DNA of 14,357 nt from Cryomorphaceae bacterium (GTDB lineage: Bacteria > Bacteroidota > Bacteroidia > Flavobacteriales > BACL11), in contig CATIQX010000011.1 in NCBI GenBank assembly GCA_949531795.1, forward strand, positions 1-14,357, in the 5' to 3' direction. The translations under genes and the position numbers were made by a program. The notes under the pieces are model-generated. The model was not told where the DNA came from. It was given only the letters and a program-made list of their open reading frames with translations, and searched no databases. Position 1 is the stretch's first letter, and each line of letters begins with the position of its first letter. Of the stretch, positions 6,678 to 14,357 are shown piece after piece.

Positions 6678-9287
6678 ATGAGCATTCCAAAAACATACAA
6701 CCCCAGAAATACTGAAGATAAATGGTACGCCCACTGGATTGAAAAAGGCTATTTTAATTCGACTCCTGATGAGCGTGAGGCTTATACTATTGTAATTCCT
6801 CCGCCAAATGTAACAGGTGTTTTACACATGGGGCACATGTTAAACAATACTTTGCAAGACGTGATGGTAAGGCGTGCTCGTATGATGGGGTTTAATGCTT
6901 GTTGGGTGCCAGGAACTGATCATGCTTCAATTGCCACTGAGGCAAAAGTAGTACAGAAACTAGCAAAAGAAGGTATCCAAAAAAATGACCTAACAAGAAA
7001 TGAATTTTTAGAACATGCTTTTGATTGGAAAGAAAAACATGGGGGAATCATTCTGGAACAACTAAAAAAATTAGGAGCTTCATGTGATTGGAAGCGTACT
7101 AAGTTCACTATGGATGATGAAATGAGTGAATCTGTAATTAAAGTTTTTGTTGACTTACACCAAAAAGGACTTATTTATAGAGGTGTGCGTATGGTAAATT
7201 GGGATCCATCAGCACAAACAGCTTTGTCAGATGAAGAGGTAATACATAAAGAAGTAAATTCAAAACTTTACTATATTAAATATAAAATTGAAGGAACTAA
7301 TGAAACAATAACAATTGCCACCACTAGACCGGAAACTATTTTAGGGGATTCAGCAATTTGTGTAAACCCCAACGATGAACGATACACTCACCTAAAAGAT
7401 AAAAAAGCAATTGTTCCTTTAGTAGATAGAGTTATCCCTATTATTTTTGATGAATATGTGGATATGGAGTTTGGAACAGGGGCATTAAAAATTACTCCGG
7501 CACATGATATAAATGACTATCAATTAGGAGATAAGTATGGCCTGAAAACAATTGACATTCTAAATGATGATGGTACTTTAAGTGAAAATGCAAGCTTATA
7601 TGTCGGGAAAGATAGATTTGTAGTAAGAGAGGAAATTGCTGTGGACTTAAAAACCAAAGGCTGTTTAGTGAAAATGGAAGAATACAAAAATAAAATTGGT
7701 TTTTCAGAAAGAACAGATGCGGTGATTGAACCTAAGCTTTCTATGCAATGGTTTTTTAAAATGGAATCCTTTTCAAAACCTGCGTTAGAACATGTAATGA
7801 ATGATGATATTCAATTTCATCCTCCAAAATTTAAAAACACTTATAGGCATTGGATGGAAAACATTAAAGACTGGTGTGTGTCTCGTCAGCTTTGGTGGGG
7901 ACAACAGATTCCAGCCTATTTCTATGAAGGCAATAAATACGTTGTTGCTGAGAATAAACAAGACGCGTTAACTTTAGCGCAAAAAGAGAATCCATCAGTA
8001 ACTATGGATGACTTAAAACAAGATTCAGATGTACTAGATACTTGGTTCTCTTCGTGGCTATGGCCAATTTCTGTATTTGATGGAATAAGAAATCCTAACA
8101 ATGCAGAAATAAGTTACTACTACCCTACTAATGATTTAATTACAGGACCAGATATATTATTCTTTTGGGTGGCCAGGATGGTTATGGCGGGTTATGAATA
8201 TAGAGGGGAATTACCATTTAAAAATGTCTACCTTACTGGACTAGTTCGAGATGAGCAAGGCAGAAAAATGAGTAAAACATTAGGGAATTCACCTGACCCT
8301 ATTAAGTTAATAAAGAAATATGGAGCTGATGGAGTGAGAGTAGGAATGTTGCTCTGTGCACCAGCAGGAAACGACATCCCTTTTGATGAAGGACTTTGTG
8401 AACAAGGCCGTAATTTCTCTAACAAAATATGGAATGCTTTTCGTTTAATTAAAGGATGGGAAGTGTCTAATTGTAAGCAACCAGAAGGTTCAAAAAAGGC
8501 TATAAATTGGTTTGAAAGCAAACTTAGTAAGACTATTAATGAAATTGACGAATCATATAGTAAATACAGAATTTCTGAAGCTTTAATGGGAACATATAAG
8601 TTGGTTTGGGATGATTTCTGTTCATGGTACTTAGAAATAGTAAAGCCTAACTACGGAAGCCCAATAGACAGTACTACATATGCCGAAACAATTAAGCAGC
8701 TAGAAAAAATACTAAAACTATTACATCCTTTTATGCCTTTCCTATCAGAAGAAATATGGCATTTAATTGATAACAGAAAAGAAGATATTATTGTTGCAGA
8801 TTGGCCATTAGTAGGGATTGTAAACGAGCAGTTATTATCTGATTTTGAAAACACAAAGGAGGTAGTGGCAGGAATAAGAACAATAAGAAAACAGCAAAAT
8901 ATTGCAAATAAAGAACAACTAGAATTACTCATTATTGAAAACCAAAAATCCAATGCTAATTTAGATGCTATTGTTGTAAAACTAGGAAACCTTTCAAGCA
9001 TAAGAACTACAATAGAAAAACTAAATGGTGCTTTTAATTTTATGGTTAAATCAAATGAATACTTTATCCCATTAGCGGGTAATATTGATGTCGCATTAGA
9101 AATTGAAAAACTAAAAAAAGAATTAGATTACACTAAAGGCTTCTTAAAATCGACAGAAACGAAATTAGGAAATGAGCGCTTTGTCAATAATGCCCCTCAA
9201 CAAGTAGTTGCAAACGAAAAAAATAAAATGAATGATGCAAAAGCTAAAATTGAAATCATAGAAATTAAAATTAAGAATCTTTCTTAA
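6678..9287 (+). CDS. valS: Valyl-tRNA synthetase
   Basis: Cytosolic class I aminoacyl-tRNA synthetase that charges tRNA-Val with valine. It has 869 residues, shorter than the 951 of E. coli, as is usual in this phylum. The catalytic signature IPPPNVTGVLHMGHMLNN has the HIGH motif as HMGH at residues 50-53. The CP1 editing domain, which hydrolyses Thr-tRNA-Val, carries ATTRPETILGDSAICVNP from about residue 213 and GTGALKITPAHDINDY. DWCVSRQLWWGQQIPAY and DVLDTWFSSWLWP lead to the second signature, KMSKT at 530-534 within GRKMSKTLGNSPDP. The anticodon-binding helical domain follows, and residues from about 800 form the C-terminal coiled-coil arm. All expected motifs are intact. The stop codon overlaps the next gene's ATG by one base (TAATG), so the downstream barrel protein is translated from the same mRNA. 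Confidence 0.98.
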   Translation: MSIPKTYNPRNTEDKWYAHWIEKGYFNSTPDEREAYTIVIPPPNVTGVLHMGHMLNNTLQDVMVRRARMMGFNACWVPGTDHASIATEAKVVQKLAKEGIQKNDLTRNEFLEHAFDWKEKHGGIILEQLKKLGASCDWKRTKFTMDDEMSESVIKVFVDLHQKGLIYRGVRMVNWDPSAQTALSDEEVIHKEVNSKLYYIKYKIEGTNETITIATTRPETILGDSAICVNPNDERYTHLKDKKAIVPLVDRVIPIIFDEYVDMEFGTGALKITPAHDINDYQLGDKYGLKTIDILNDDGTLSENASLYVGKDRFVVREEIAVDLKTKGCLVKMEEYKNKIGFSERTDAVIEPKLSMQWFFKMESFSKPALEHVMNDDIQFHPPKFKNTYRHWMENIKDWCVSRQLWWGQQIPAYFYEGNKYVVAENKQDALTLAQKENPSVTMDDLKQDSDVLDTWFSSWLWPISVFDGIRNPNNAEISYYYPTNDLITGPDILFFWVARMVMAGYEYRGELPFKNVYLTGLVRDEQGRKMSKTLGNSPDPIKLIKKYGADGVRVGMLLCAPAGNDIPFDEGLCEQGRNFSNKIWNAFRLIKGWEVSNCKQPEGSKKAINWFESKLSKTINEIDESYSKYRISEALMGTYKLVWDDFCSWYLEIVKPNYGSPIDSTTYAETIKQLEKILKLLHPFMPFLSEEIWHLIDNRKEDIIVADWPLVGIVNEQLLSDFENTKEVVAGIRTIRKQQNIANKEQLELLIIENQKSNANLDAIVVKLGNLSSIRTTIEKLNGAFNFMVKSNEYFIPLAGNIDVALEIEKLKKELDYTKGFLKSTETKLGNERFVNNAPQQVVANEKNKMNDAKAKIEIIEIKIKNLS

Positions 9288-10003
9288 TGAAGAAAAATTT
9301 ATTGTTATTATTTCTAACATCTACTTCTTTTTGCCTTGCTCAGGAGAGTAGTTCTAAGCAAAAATACTGGTCAGGTAATTTTGATTTAGGGCTTAATGTT
9401 ACAAAGAATACAGAAGCAATTTTTCAGCTGAATAACATATTTGATCTTAATTATAAATTAAATAACCATACACTGACACTTAATAATAACATTGCTTTTA
9501 TAAGCAAAACTGGCCAAGAAGAATTGTTAAATAAAGGTAAGCAAGATTTAAAATATGAATTGACTTCTAAAAACTTAAACATTAGATTATTAATTCAAAA
9601 TTTATACGATATTGATAAAAAAATTAAAAATAGATACACTACTGGTGTTGGAGTGTTCTATAATTTATTTGATAAAAAATCCATTAATATAGGAATAACA
9701 ATACAAAGAGAAAAAGAAAATGTATTGGGAAGAGATACTAAATTACAAAATAGACTAAATTCAAACATCCTTTTTACCAAAAAAATTAAGGAATCTATAG
9801 CCGTTACTTTAAAAAATAGTTATCAGCCAAATTTAGATGGATTAGGCGATTTCAGATGGATTAGTAATCTTTCAATAAGACTGAATTTAAGTACTCAATT
9901 TTTATTAAGCATTAATACTAATTTCAATTATGATAGCGAACCTGAATTAGGAATCCCGGAATCAGACTATCAGTTAATTAATAGCATCTCTTATTCTTTT
10001 TAG
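9287..10003 (+). CDS. DUF481-like outer-membrane beta-barrel protein
   Basis: A 238-residue exported protein. Residues 1-18 (MKKNLLLLFLTSTSFCLA) form a signal peptide with Gln next. The rest is a run of short amphipathic strands with alternating hydrophobic residues (for example FDLGLNVTKNTEAIFQL, NIRLLIQNLYDIDKK, TTGVGVFYNLF, NSNILFTKKI, LSIRLNLSTQFLLSI), ending in aromatic Phe (NSISYSF), as expected for a C-terminal barrel strand. The WSGNFDLGLN start resembles DUF481 family proteins; that name is from memory. I expect an integral outer-membrane barrel of 10-12 strands; its substrate or role is unknown. It is coupled to valS by a one-base stop-start overlap, although there is no functional reason visible for joining a barrel to a tRNA synthetase. 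It ends before a weak convergent palindrome at 10033-10049. Confidence 0.78.
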   Translation: MKKNLLLLFLTSTSFCLAQESSSKQKYWSGNFDLGLNVTKNTEAIFQLNNIFDLNYKLNNHTLTLNNNIAFISKTGQEELLNKGKQDLKYELTSKNLNIRLLIQNLYDIDKKIKNRYTTGVGVFYNLFDKKSINIGITIQREKENVLGRDTKLQNRLNSNILFTKKIKESIAVTLKNSYQPNLDGLGDFRWISNLSIRLNLSTQFLLSINTNFNYDSEPELGIPESDYQLINSISYSF

Positions 10004-10032
10004 AAAGCCAGTAAATGAGAACTTTGCGCTCC

Positions 10033-10049
10033 ATATAAGCCGCTTATAT
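10033..10049. terminator. Weak convergent palindrome, possible bidirectional terminator
   Basis: ATATAAG (10033-10039) and CTTATAT (10043-10049) pair perfectly around a CCG loop, followed by A/T-rich sequence, in the 66-base gap between two convergent genes. The stem is short and A/T-rich, so termination efficiency is doubtful. Confidence 0.4.
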
Positions 10050-10069
10050 CCTTAAATTTAATTTAAAAA

Positions 10070-11464
10070 TTAGGAAATTCTTTTAACTTTATCTTGATGT
10101 TTAGATGTAAATTCTTCTAGTACTTTAAAGAAATTTAGAATGTTTTCATTTGTATTTTCCCCATTAATGGTAACTAACCTTACAAATCCTTGCTGATGGA
10201 AATAACCAAAGCCTACCATTAACTTATTGTACTGATATAATTTAGTACACAAATCTACTGGATCAAAATCTTTATAGTTAAAGCAAATTGAAAGAGAATC
10301 ATTAAAACTATACAAAGTGTACGATTCATTATTTTTTACATAATCCCTTGCTATATCGGCTAATTGGAATTCGTGTTCAACAATTTTAGCAATACCGTTA
10401 GTTCCTATTGCCTTCCAAAGTGTCCAAAACTTTAAAGCATTGTTTCGTCTTCCGCATTCAAAAGAAGTTTGCCCCAAATTATAATTTTCATCATCAGTTT
10501 GGTAAAGATAAGTAGCGTCATTATTAAATGAATTATATAAGTCCCTGTTGTCTTTTACCACTATTACTGATGTACTTATTGGTGCTCCTAGAGTTTTGTG
10601 AGCGTTGAAGCAAAAAGAATCTGAAAGTTCAATTCCCTTCACTAAATGATTATATTTATCAGTAAAAATAACTGTACCTCCAAATGCTCCGTCAACATGC
10701 ATCCAAATATTATATTCCTTACAAACAGGAGATAACTCTGCTAAATTATCAAACGCACACAAAACAGTGGTTCCTGCAGTTGCATTCAAATAAAAAGGAA
10801 CAAATCCATTTTCAATATCACATACTAATTGTTGTTTAAAGTCTGATACATCGATTTGTCCAACTTTATTTGATTTAATGTAGCGTATATTATCTCTCCC
10901 TATTCCTGCAAATGCTATGTTTTTTGCAAGAGAATAATGAGAGTTTACTGAAGTATATGCAATAAGTTTTCCTTGCATTCCTTTATTCTTAATATCTACA
11001 TCCTTTTTATCTCTTGCCATAACTAAAGACATAAAATTAGCCATAGAACCACCCGTTGGAAAAGTACCACCACATCCTTCAGGATATCCAATTAACTTAT
11101 TTACTTGTTTGATCACCTCCTTTTCAACCGCCACCTGAGGTCCTGCAATTTTATAAGTAGCCATACTATTGTTAAGCATAACTGCCAATAAATCGCCTAA
11201 AATTGCTTTACTATGTCTACCTCCAAACAGCTGATTAAAAAACAATCTTGAAGATGATTTTGGTGTATTTAACACTAGTTTTTTCAACTCATTCTTAAAA
11301 TCTTCAGCAATTGCAGGAGTTGGTTTTAATTCCAAATCAAATTCTGAAGTAAGTTCTGAAGTTGTAATTGCGCTAGAAATAGGATTCTCTAATTCGTCAT
11401 TAATTAAATCATTAACTAATTCATTAAAAAAATGTAAATCTTCTTTTATATTATTTTGCATCAA
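10070..11464 (-). CDS. PLP-dependent amino-acid decarboxylase, group II (GAD/CSAD-like)
   Basis: A 464-residue cytosolic fold-type I PLP decarboxylase of the group II family (glutamate, cysteine-sulfinate, aromatic amino-acid and related decarboxylases). Visible motifs are GCGGTFPTGGSMANFMSL (phosphate cup), TSVNSHYSLAK with the PLP-stacking His176, NATAGTTVLCAFDNL, IWMHVDGAFGG with Asp258 binding the pyridine nitrogen, and CFNAHKTLGAP with the Schiff-base Lys290 (codon 10597-10595). FECGRRNNALKFWTLWKAIGTNG is close in pattern to the animal GAD65/CSAD segment QCGRHVDVFKLWLMW, so an acidic substrate (glutamate, aspartate or cysteine sulfinate) is more likely than an aromatic one; this is inference. 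It is a lone gene flanked by convergent and divergent neighbours, with no antiporter next to it, which argues against a classical acid-resistance gadBC unit. A TAnnTTTG element lies 18 bases before the ATG. Confidence 0.88.
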   Translation of the reverse strand: MMQNNIKEDLHFFNELVNDLINDELENPISSAITTSELTSEFDLELKPTPAIAEDFKNELKKLVLNTPKSSSRLFFNQLFGGRHSKAILGDLLAVMLNNSMATYKIAGPQVAVEKEVIKQVNKLIGYPEGCGGTFPTGGSMANFMSLVMARDKKDVDIKNKGMQGKLIAYTSVNSHYSLAKNIAFAGIGRDNIRYIKSNKVGQIDVSDFKQQLVCDIENGFVPFYLNATAGTTVLCAFDNLAELSPVCKEYNIWMHVDGAFGGTVIFTDKYNHLVKGIELSDSFCFNAHKTLGAPISTSVIVVKDNRDLYNSFNNDATYLYQTDDENYNLGQTSFECGRRNNALKFWTLWKAIGTNGIAKIVEHEFQLADIARDYVKNNESYTLYSFNDSLSICFNYKDFDPVDLCTKLYQYNKLMVGFGYFHQQGFVRLVTINGENTNENILNFFKVLEEFTSKHQDKVKRIS

Positions 11465-11482
11465 AGTATATTAATTGGTTTG

Positions 11483-11490
11483 CAAAAGTA
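11483..11490 (-). promoter_or_regulatory. Probable -7 promoter element for the PLP decarboxylase
   Basis: The minus strand reads TACTTTTG, matching TAnnTTTG, and ends 18 bases before the ATG at 11464. No -33 TTTG or TTG is visible at the expected spacing. Confidence 0.4.
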
Positions 11491-11596
11491 AAAAAAATGT
11501 ACCTTTAAGTACCTGTCATTACTTCTTATGTTTGAACACCTAAGATAACTAGTTGATACTGCTAGGAAAAGTATTTTTTTTCTGTATTTTTGTAGA

Positions 11597-14357
11597 ATGA
11601 ATAAACTGATTTATACATCATTAATTATTTGTCTTGCTTTATTTTCTGCAAATGGTCAAATTTTAATTAACGAATATTCTGCTGCTAATTATGATACTTA
11701 CACAGATAACTACGGCGAATATGAAGATTGGATAGAATTATACAACCCTACATCTGCACCTATTGACATTAACGGATGGGCACTTACTGATAAGCCTTCT
11801 AATCCTTCAAAATGGTTATTTCCATCTTCTTTCATTGTGCCAGCAAATGGGTTAGTTATTATTTATTGTTCAGGAAAAGATGAATTGATTGGAACAAATG
11901 CACACACAAACTTCAAAATTACACAAACTAAAGGGAATGAAGTATTCATGATATCTGATGCTTCTGGAGTATTACAGGATTCTATAAAAGTACTTCCAAA
12001 CCAAAAAACTCATACTAGAGGTAGAGAAACAGACGGAGCTGCAAATTGGAGTGTTTTTATTTCGGGAACACCTAATGCGAGTAATTTTGGTGCAATGGAA
12101 GAATATGCAACAACTCCAGTTTTCTCACAATCTGGAGGCTATAATACTGCCTCTATTATCTTAACACTGAGTACCCCGGATCCTAATATTTCAATATATT
12201 ACACTGATAATGGGGATGAACCTAATACCGGTTCTACACCATACAATAGTATTCCAATTAATATTACTTCAACCTCTGTCGTAAAGGCAATTGCCTATAG
12301 CGATAATGGAAATATTCCACCAAGCTTTATTGATTTTCATACATTTTTTATCAACGACATGCATACCATCCCAATCTTATCAATTGCAGGAGATCAGGTT
12401 GATAATTTATTAAATGGTAATCAGATAGAGCCTGAAGGAACCATGGAGTGGTTTGATTCCAATGGTATATTGCTAGATAAAGGTACTGGTGAGTATAATA
12501 AGCACGGTAATGATTCTTGGGCTTATAATCAAAGAGGCTTTGATTACGTCATGAGAGATCAATTTGGCTACAATTACGCTTTACAAGATAAATTATTTGA
12601 TACAAAAAGTAGAGATAAATTTCAAAGGATAATTGTAAAGGCTGCTGCAAATGATAATTATCCATTTTCGTATGGAGGTTCAGGAGCTCACATTAGAGAT
12701 GCTTATGTTAATCATTTATCGCAACTAGGTGACCTAAGAGTAGATGAACGCTCTACTAGTTCTTGTATATTATATCTTAATGGAGAATATTGGGGAGTAT
12801 ATGAGGTTAGAGAAAAGGTAGATGATACCGATTTTCTAAGTTACTATTATGACCAAGATGAAATATATAGAGAAAGTGCTGATTATCTTCAATTTTTAAA
12901 AACTTGGGGAGGGACGTGGACCAAATATGGTGATGGAATGCCTGGACCGGGAAGTATAGCTAAAAATGATTGGGATGATTTTGTAGATTTTGTCGCTGCA
13001 AACCCAATGAATAATCAAGTAAATTACATTCAAGCTAAAAGCCAATATAATATGGGAAGCTTAATTGATTACTTTCTTTTAAACTCTTATGTGGTTTGCC
13101 AAGACTGGTTGAATTATAATACAGCTTGGTGGAGAGGAATGGATCCCGATGGCGATAAAAAGAAGTGGCGGTATACACTTTGGGATATGGATAATACGTT
13201 TGATCATGGAACAAATTATACTGGAATCCCAAGCTCTTCTCCTACAGCAGAACCTTGTGATGCTAGTACTTTAGGTAATTCTGGCGGACAAGGTCATGTT
13301 CCAATTTGGAATGAAATGCTTACCAATCAGGAATTTCATGATGAGTACATTAATCGTTGGCAGGATTTAGCGAATGGTCCGTTATCCTGCACATTTATGA
13401 TACATATTTTAGATAGTATGATAGGCGTGATTGAGCCTGAAATGCCAAGACAAATTGCAACCTGGGGAGGAACCTATACGGGGTGGGAAAATAATGTAAC
13501 TGATTTAAGAAATTGGATTTTAGCAAGGTGCGATAGTATGAATTCCGGATTCGTTGATTGTGATACTGCAATTACAGGAATATACGATGTTACTGTTGAA
13601 ATTATAGGTATTGGAGAAGTCGAGATGAGTAATAGTAATCTCATTAGTGATTTAAATTCCCCATGGACAGATCAAAGATTTGGGGGTATTGATTTGCCTT
13701 TTAAAGTGGTAAGTGGTCCTTTTGATCGATGGGAAATTATCTCAAACAACACATACGTTTTTGACCCTAATGTAGATACCCTAGTTTTAGATTTACAAGG
13801 TGATGTAACTGTACAAGCTTATTTTGTTCCTCCAACTCCAACAAGAGATATTACTTACAATATAAAACCAACAGGAACAACAACAAATATCTCGGTTGAT
13901 GGTGCTTTAATTAATACCTTTCCAACAACAATAAACTATATAATTAATGAAACTGTAAATATCTCGGCTAATCTAGATCCTTTGTATGGATTTAGCACAT
14001 GGGATTCTGATAGTGTTATATTAATGCCAACAGTCACAAGTCCTACAATCTCATTCTCTGCATCTAATAATGACACTGTAACTTTACATCTTTATGAAAA
14101 ACCAACAATTATCTATGATGTTTTTCCAACTGGAACGACAACAACTATTGATATTAATGGTATAAATACAAGTACTTTCCCTACTGGCTCAATTTATTAC
14201 AATAATGAAAATATTACATTAACTCCTAATATCGATCCTTTGTATTCTTTTGTAAGTTGGGATTATGATAGTATTACCATGTTAAATGGAAATACTGAGG
14301 TTAATTCTTTTGTTTCAGCATATAATGATACTGTTAAACTAGTAATTAGTTTAATTC
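11597..14357 (+). CDS. Secreted CotH kinase family protein with lamin-tail domain (3' end outside window)
   Basis: I translated 920 codons from the ATG at 11597 with no stop, so the gene continues to the right. Residues 1-20 (MNKLIYTSLIICLALFSANG) form a signal peptide, with Gln next. About 21-150 is a lamin-tail domain (QILINEYSAANYDTYTD, DWIELYNPTSAPIDINGW, CSGKDE). About 170-255 resembles a chitobiase-type Ig domain (TPVFSQSGGYNTASIILTLS, IYYTDNGDEPNTGSTPY). About 258-660 is the CotH domain, an atypical protein-kinase-like fold: SCILYLNGEYWGVYEVREK from residue 390, and KKWRYTLWDMDNTFDH with W529, D530 and D532, where metal-binding Asp residues are expected. After about 660 come beta-repeats of about 86 residues. 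CotH kinases phosphorylate secreted proteins in some bacteria; target and activity here are unknown. Large flavobacterial members usually end in a T9SS sorting domain, which would lie beyond the window. The upstream neighbour is the divergent decarboxylase gene. Confidence 0.9.
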   Translation, partial: MNKLIYTSLIICLALFSANGQILINEYSAANYDTYTDNYGEYEDWIELYNPTSAPIDINGWALTDKPSNPSKWLFPSSFIVPANGLVIIYCSGKDELIGTNAHTNFKITQTKGNEVFMISDASGVLQDSIKVLPNQKTHTRGRETDGAANWSVFISGTPNASNFGAMEEYATTPVFSQSGGYNTASIILTLSTPDPNISIYYTDNGDEPNTGSTPYNSIPINITSTSVVKAIAYSDNGNIPPSFIDFHTFFINDMHTIPILSIAGDQVDNLLNGNQIEPEGTMEWFDSNGILLDKGTGEYNKHGNDSWAYNQRGFDYVMRDQFGYNYALQDKLFDTKSRDKFQRIIVKAAANDNYPFSYGGSGAHIRDAYVNHLSQLGDLRVDERSTSSCILYLNGEYWGVYEVREKVDDTDFLSYYYDQDEIYRESADYLQFLKTWGGTWTKYGDGMPGPGSIAKNDWDDFVDFVAANPMNNQVNYIQAKSQYNMGSLIDYFLLNSYVVCQDWLNYNTAWWRGMDPDGDKKKWRYTLWDMDNTFDHGTNYTGIPSSSPTAEPCDASTLGNSGGQGHVPIWNEMLTNQEFHDEYINRWQDLANGPLSCTFMIHILDSMIGVIEPEMPRQIATWGGTYTGWENNVTDLRNWILARCDSMNSGFVDCDTAITGIYDVTVEIIGIGEVEMSNSNLISDLNSPWTDQRFGGIDLPFKVVSGPFDRWEIISNNTYVFDPNVDTLVLDLQGDVTVQAYFVPPTPTRDITYNIKPTGTTTNISVDGALINTFPTTINYIINETVNISANLDPLYGFSTWDSDSVILMPTVTSPTISFSASNNDTVTLHLYEKPTIIYDVFPTGTTTTIDINGINTSTFPTGSIYYNNENITLTPNIDPLYSFVSWDYDSITMLNGNTEVNSFVSAYNDTVKLVISLI
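13583..14357 (+). repeat. Tandem repeats of about 86 codons in the CotH protein
   Basis: Two clear copies start at 13847 and 14105, exactly 258 bases (86 codons) apart; anchors are PTGTTT at both starts and DPLYxFxxWDxDS inside (GATCCTTTGTAT at 13976 and 14234). A more divergent copy of about 88 codons begins near 13583 (YDVTVEIIGIGEVEMS). Each looks like a small beta-sandwich with a VSWD/STWD turn, of the kind found in bacterial surface-repeat regions. The last copy is cut by the window edge, so the copy number is unknown. Confidence 0.8.

Noticed and set aside
6920..9001. Open frames antisense to valS (6920-7108, 8228-8521, 8651-9001)
   Set aside because: They oppose invariant valS motifs including KMSKT; composition looks like a codon shadow.
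11585..11592. TATTTTTG as promoter of the CotH gene
   Set aside because: It matches TAnnTTTG but ends only 4 bases before the ATG, which would imply a leaderless mRNA, and the nearest TTG is 29 bases away instead of about 20. It also lies in a T-rich run.
13035..13232. A 65-codon minus-strand open frame
   Set aside because: It lies opposite the CotH kinase domain, whose plus-strand frame is open from 11597 to the window edge.
1..14357. Mobile element, phage, toxin-antitoxin or defence system
   Set aside because: No transposase, integrase, terminal inverted repeats, target duplications, CRISPR-like repeat spacing or toxin-like small gene pair was seen; genes are mainly housekeeping or envelope with uniform composition.

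Overview
The window is a strongly A+T-rich piece of a Bacteroidota genome, most likely a marine or aquatic flavobacterium of the Flavobacteriales. The main reasons are an S46 dipeptidyl-peptidase, a 631-residue PurF of the long Bacteroidota type, a DUF1573 protein divergent from valS, exported proteins whose predicted signal-peptide cleavage leaves an N-terminal Gln, and upstream sites matching the Bacteroidota -7 promoter element TAnnTTTG. The organism assignment is inference from gene content. I saw no tRNA, rRNA, CRISPR array, insertion sequence or phage gene, and no gene-free stretch longer than about 140 bases.

Layout. Positions 1-1092 (+) hold the C-terminal half of an S46 peptidase with its catalytic serine. 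A strong hairpin at 1109-1139 separates it from a convergent minus-strand block. Read in the direction of transcription, that block is: DUF1573 lipoprotein-like or periplasmic protein (6543-6073), an intrinsic terminator (6045-6017), PLP aminotransferase (6001-4802) overlapping by one base a YkgJ-type Cys-cluster protein (4802-4320), a 69-bp gap, then a tight group of a DUF6695-like 217-residue protein (4250-3597), a 92-residue partner protein (3594-3316), a glutaredoxin-like protein (3326-3093), and purF (3061-1166). Divergent from DUF1573, valS (6678-9287, +) overlaps by one base an outer-membrane barrel protein (9287-10003). A GAD/CSAD-type PLP decarboxylase (11464-10070, -) converges on it. 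Divergent from the decarboxylase, a large secreted CotH-kinase protein starts at 11597 and runs off the right edge with no stop.

How they work together. Most genes are housekeeping: purine synthesis, valine charging and amino-acid transamination. The envelope or secreted proteins (S46 peptidase, DUF1573 protein, barrel protein, CotH protein) fit a peptide-using bacterium with a large exported proteome. There is no obvious defence or mobile system.

The least understood part is the 3093-4250 group. The 217-residue protein has a His37...Cys149 arrangement that recalls a circularly permuted NlpC/P60 (papain-like) fold. The 92-residue protein looks like a domain that I recall, unverified, being fused to it in relatives. 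Both are tied by overlap or 2-nt spacing to a glutaredoxin. The other points worth a second look are a terminator only about 15-25 nt upstream of the aminotransferase start, a changed glutaminase motif in PurF, and tandem 86-residue repeats in the CotH protein.
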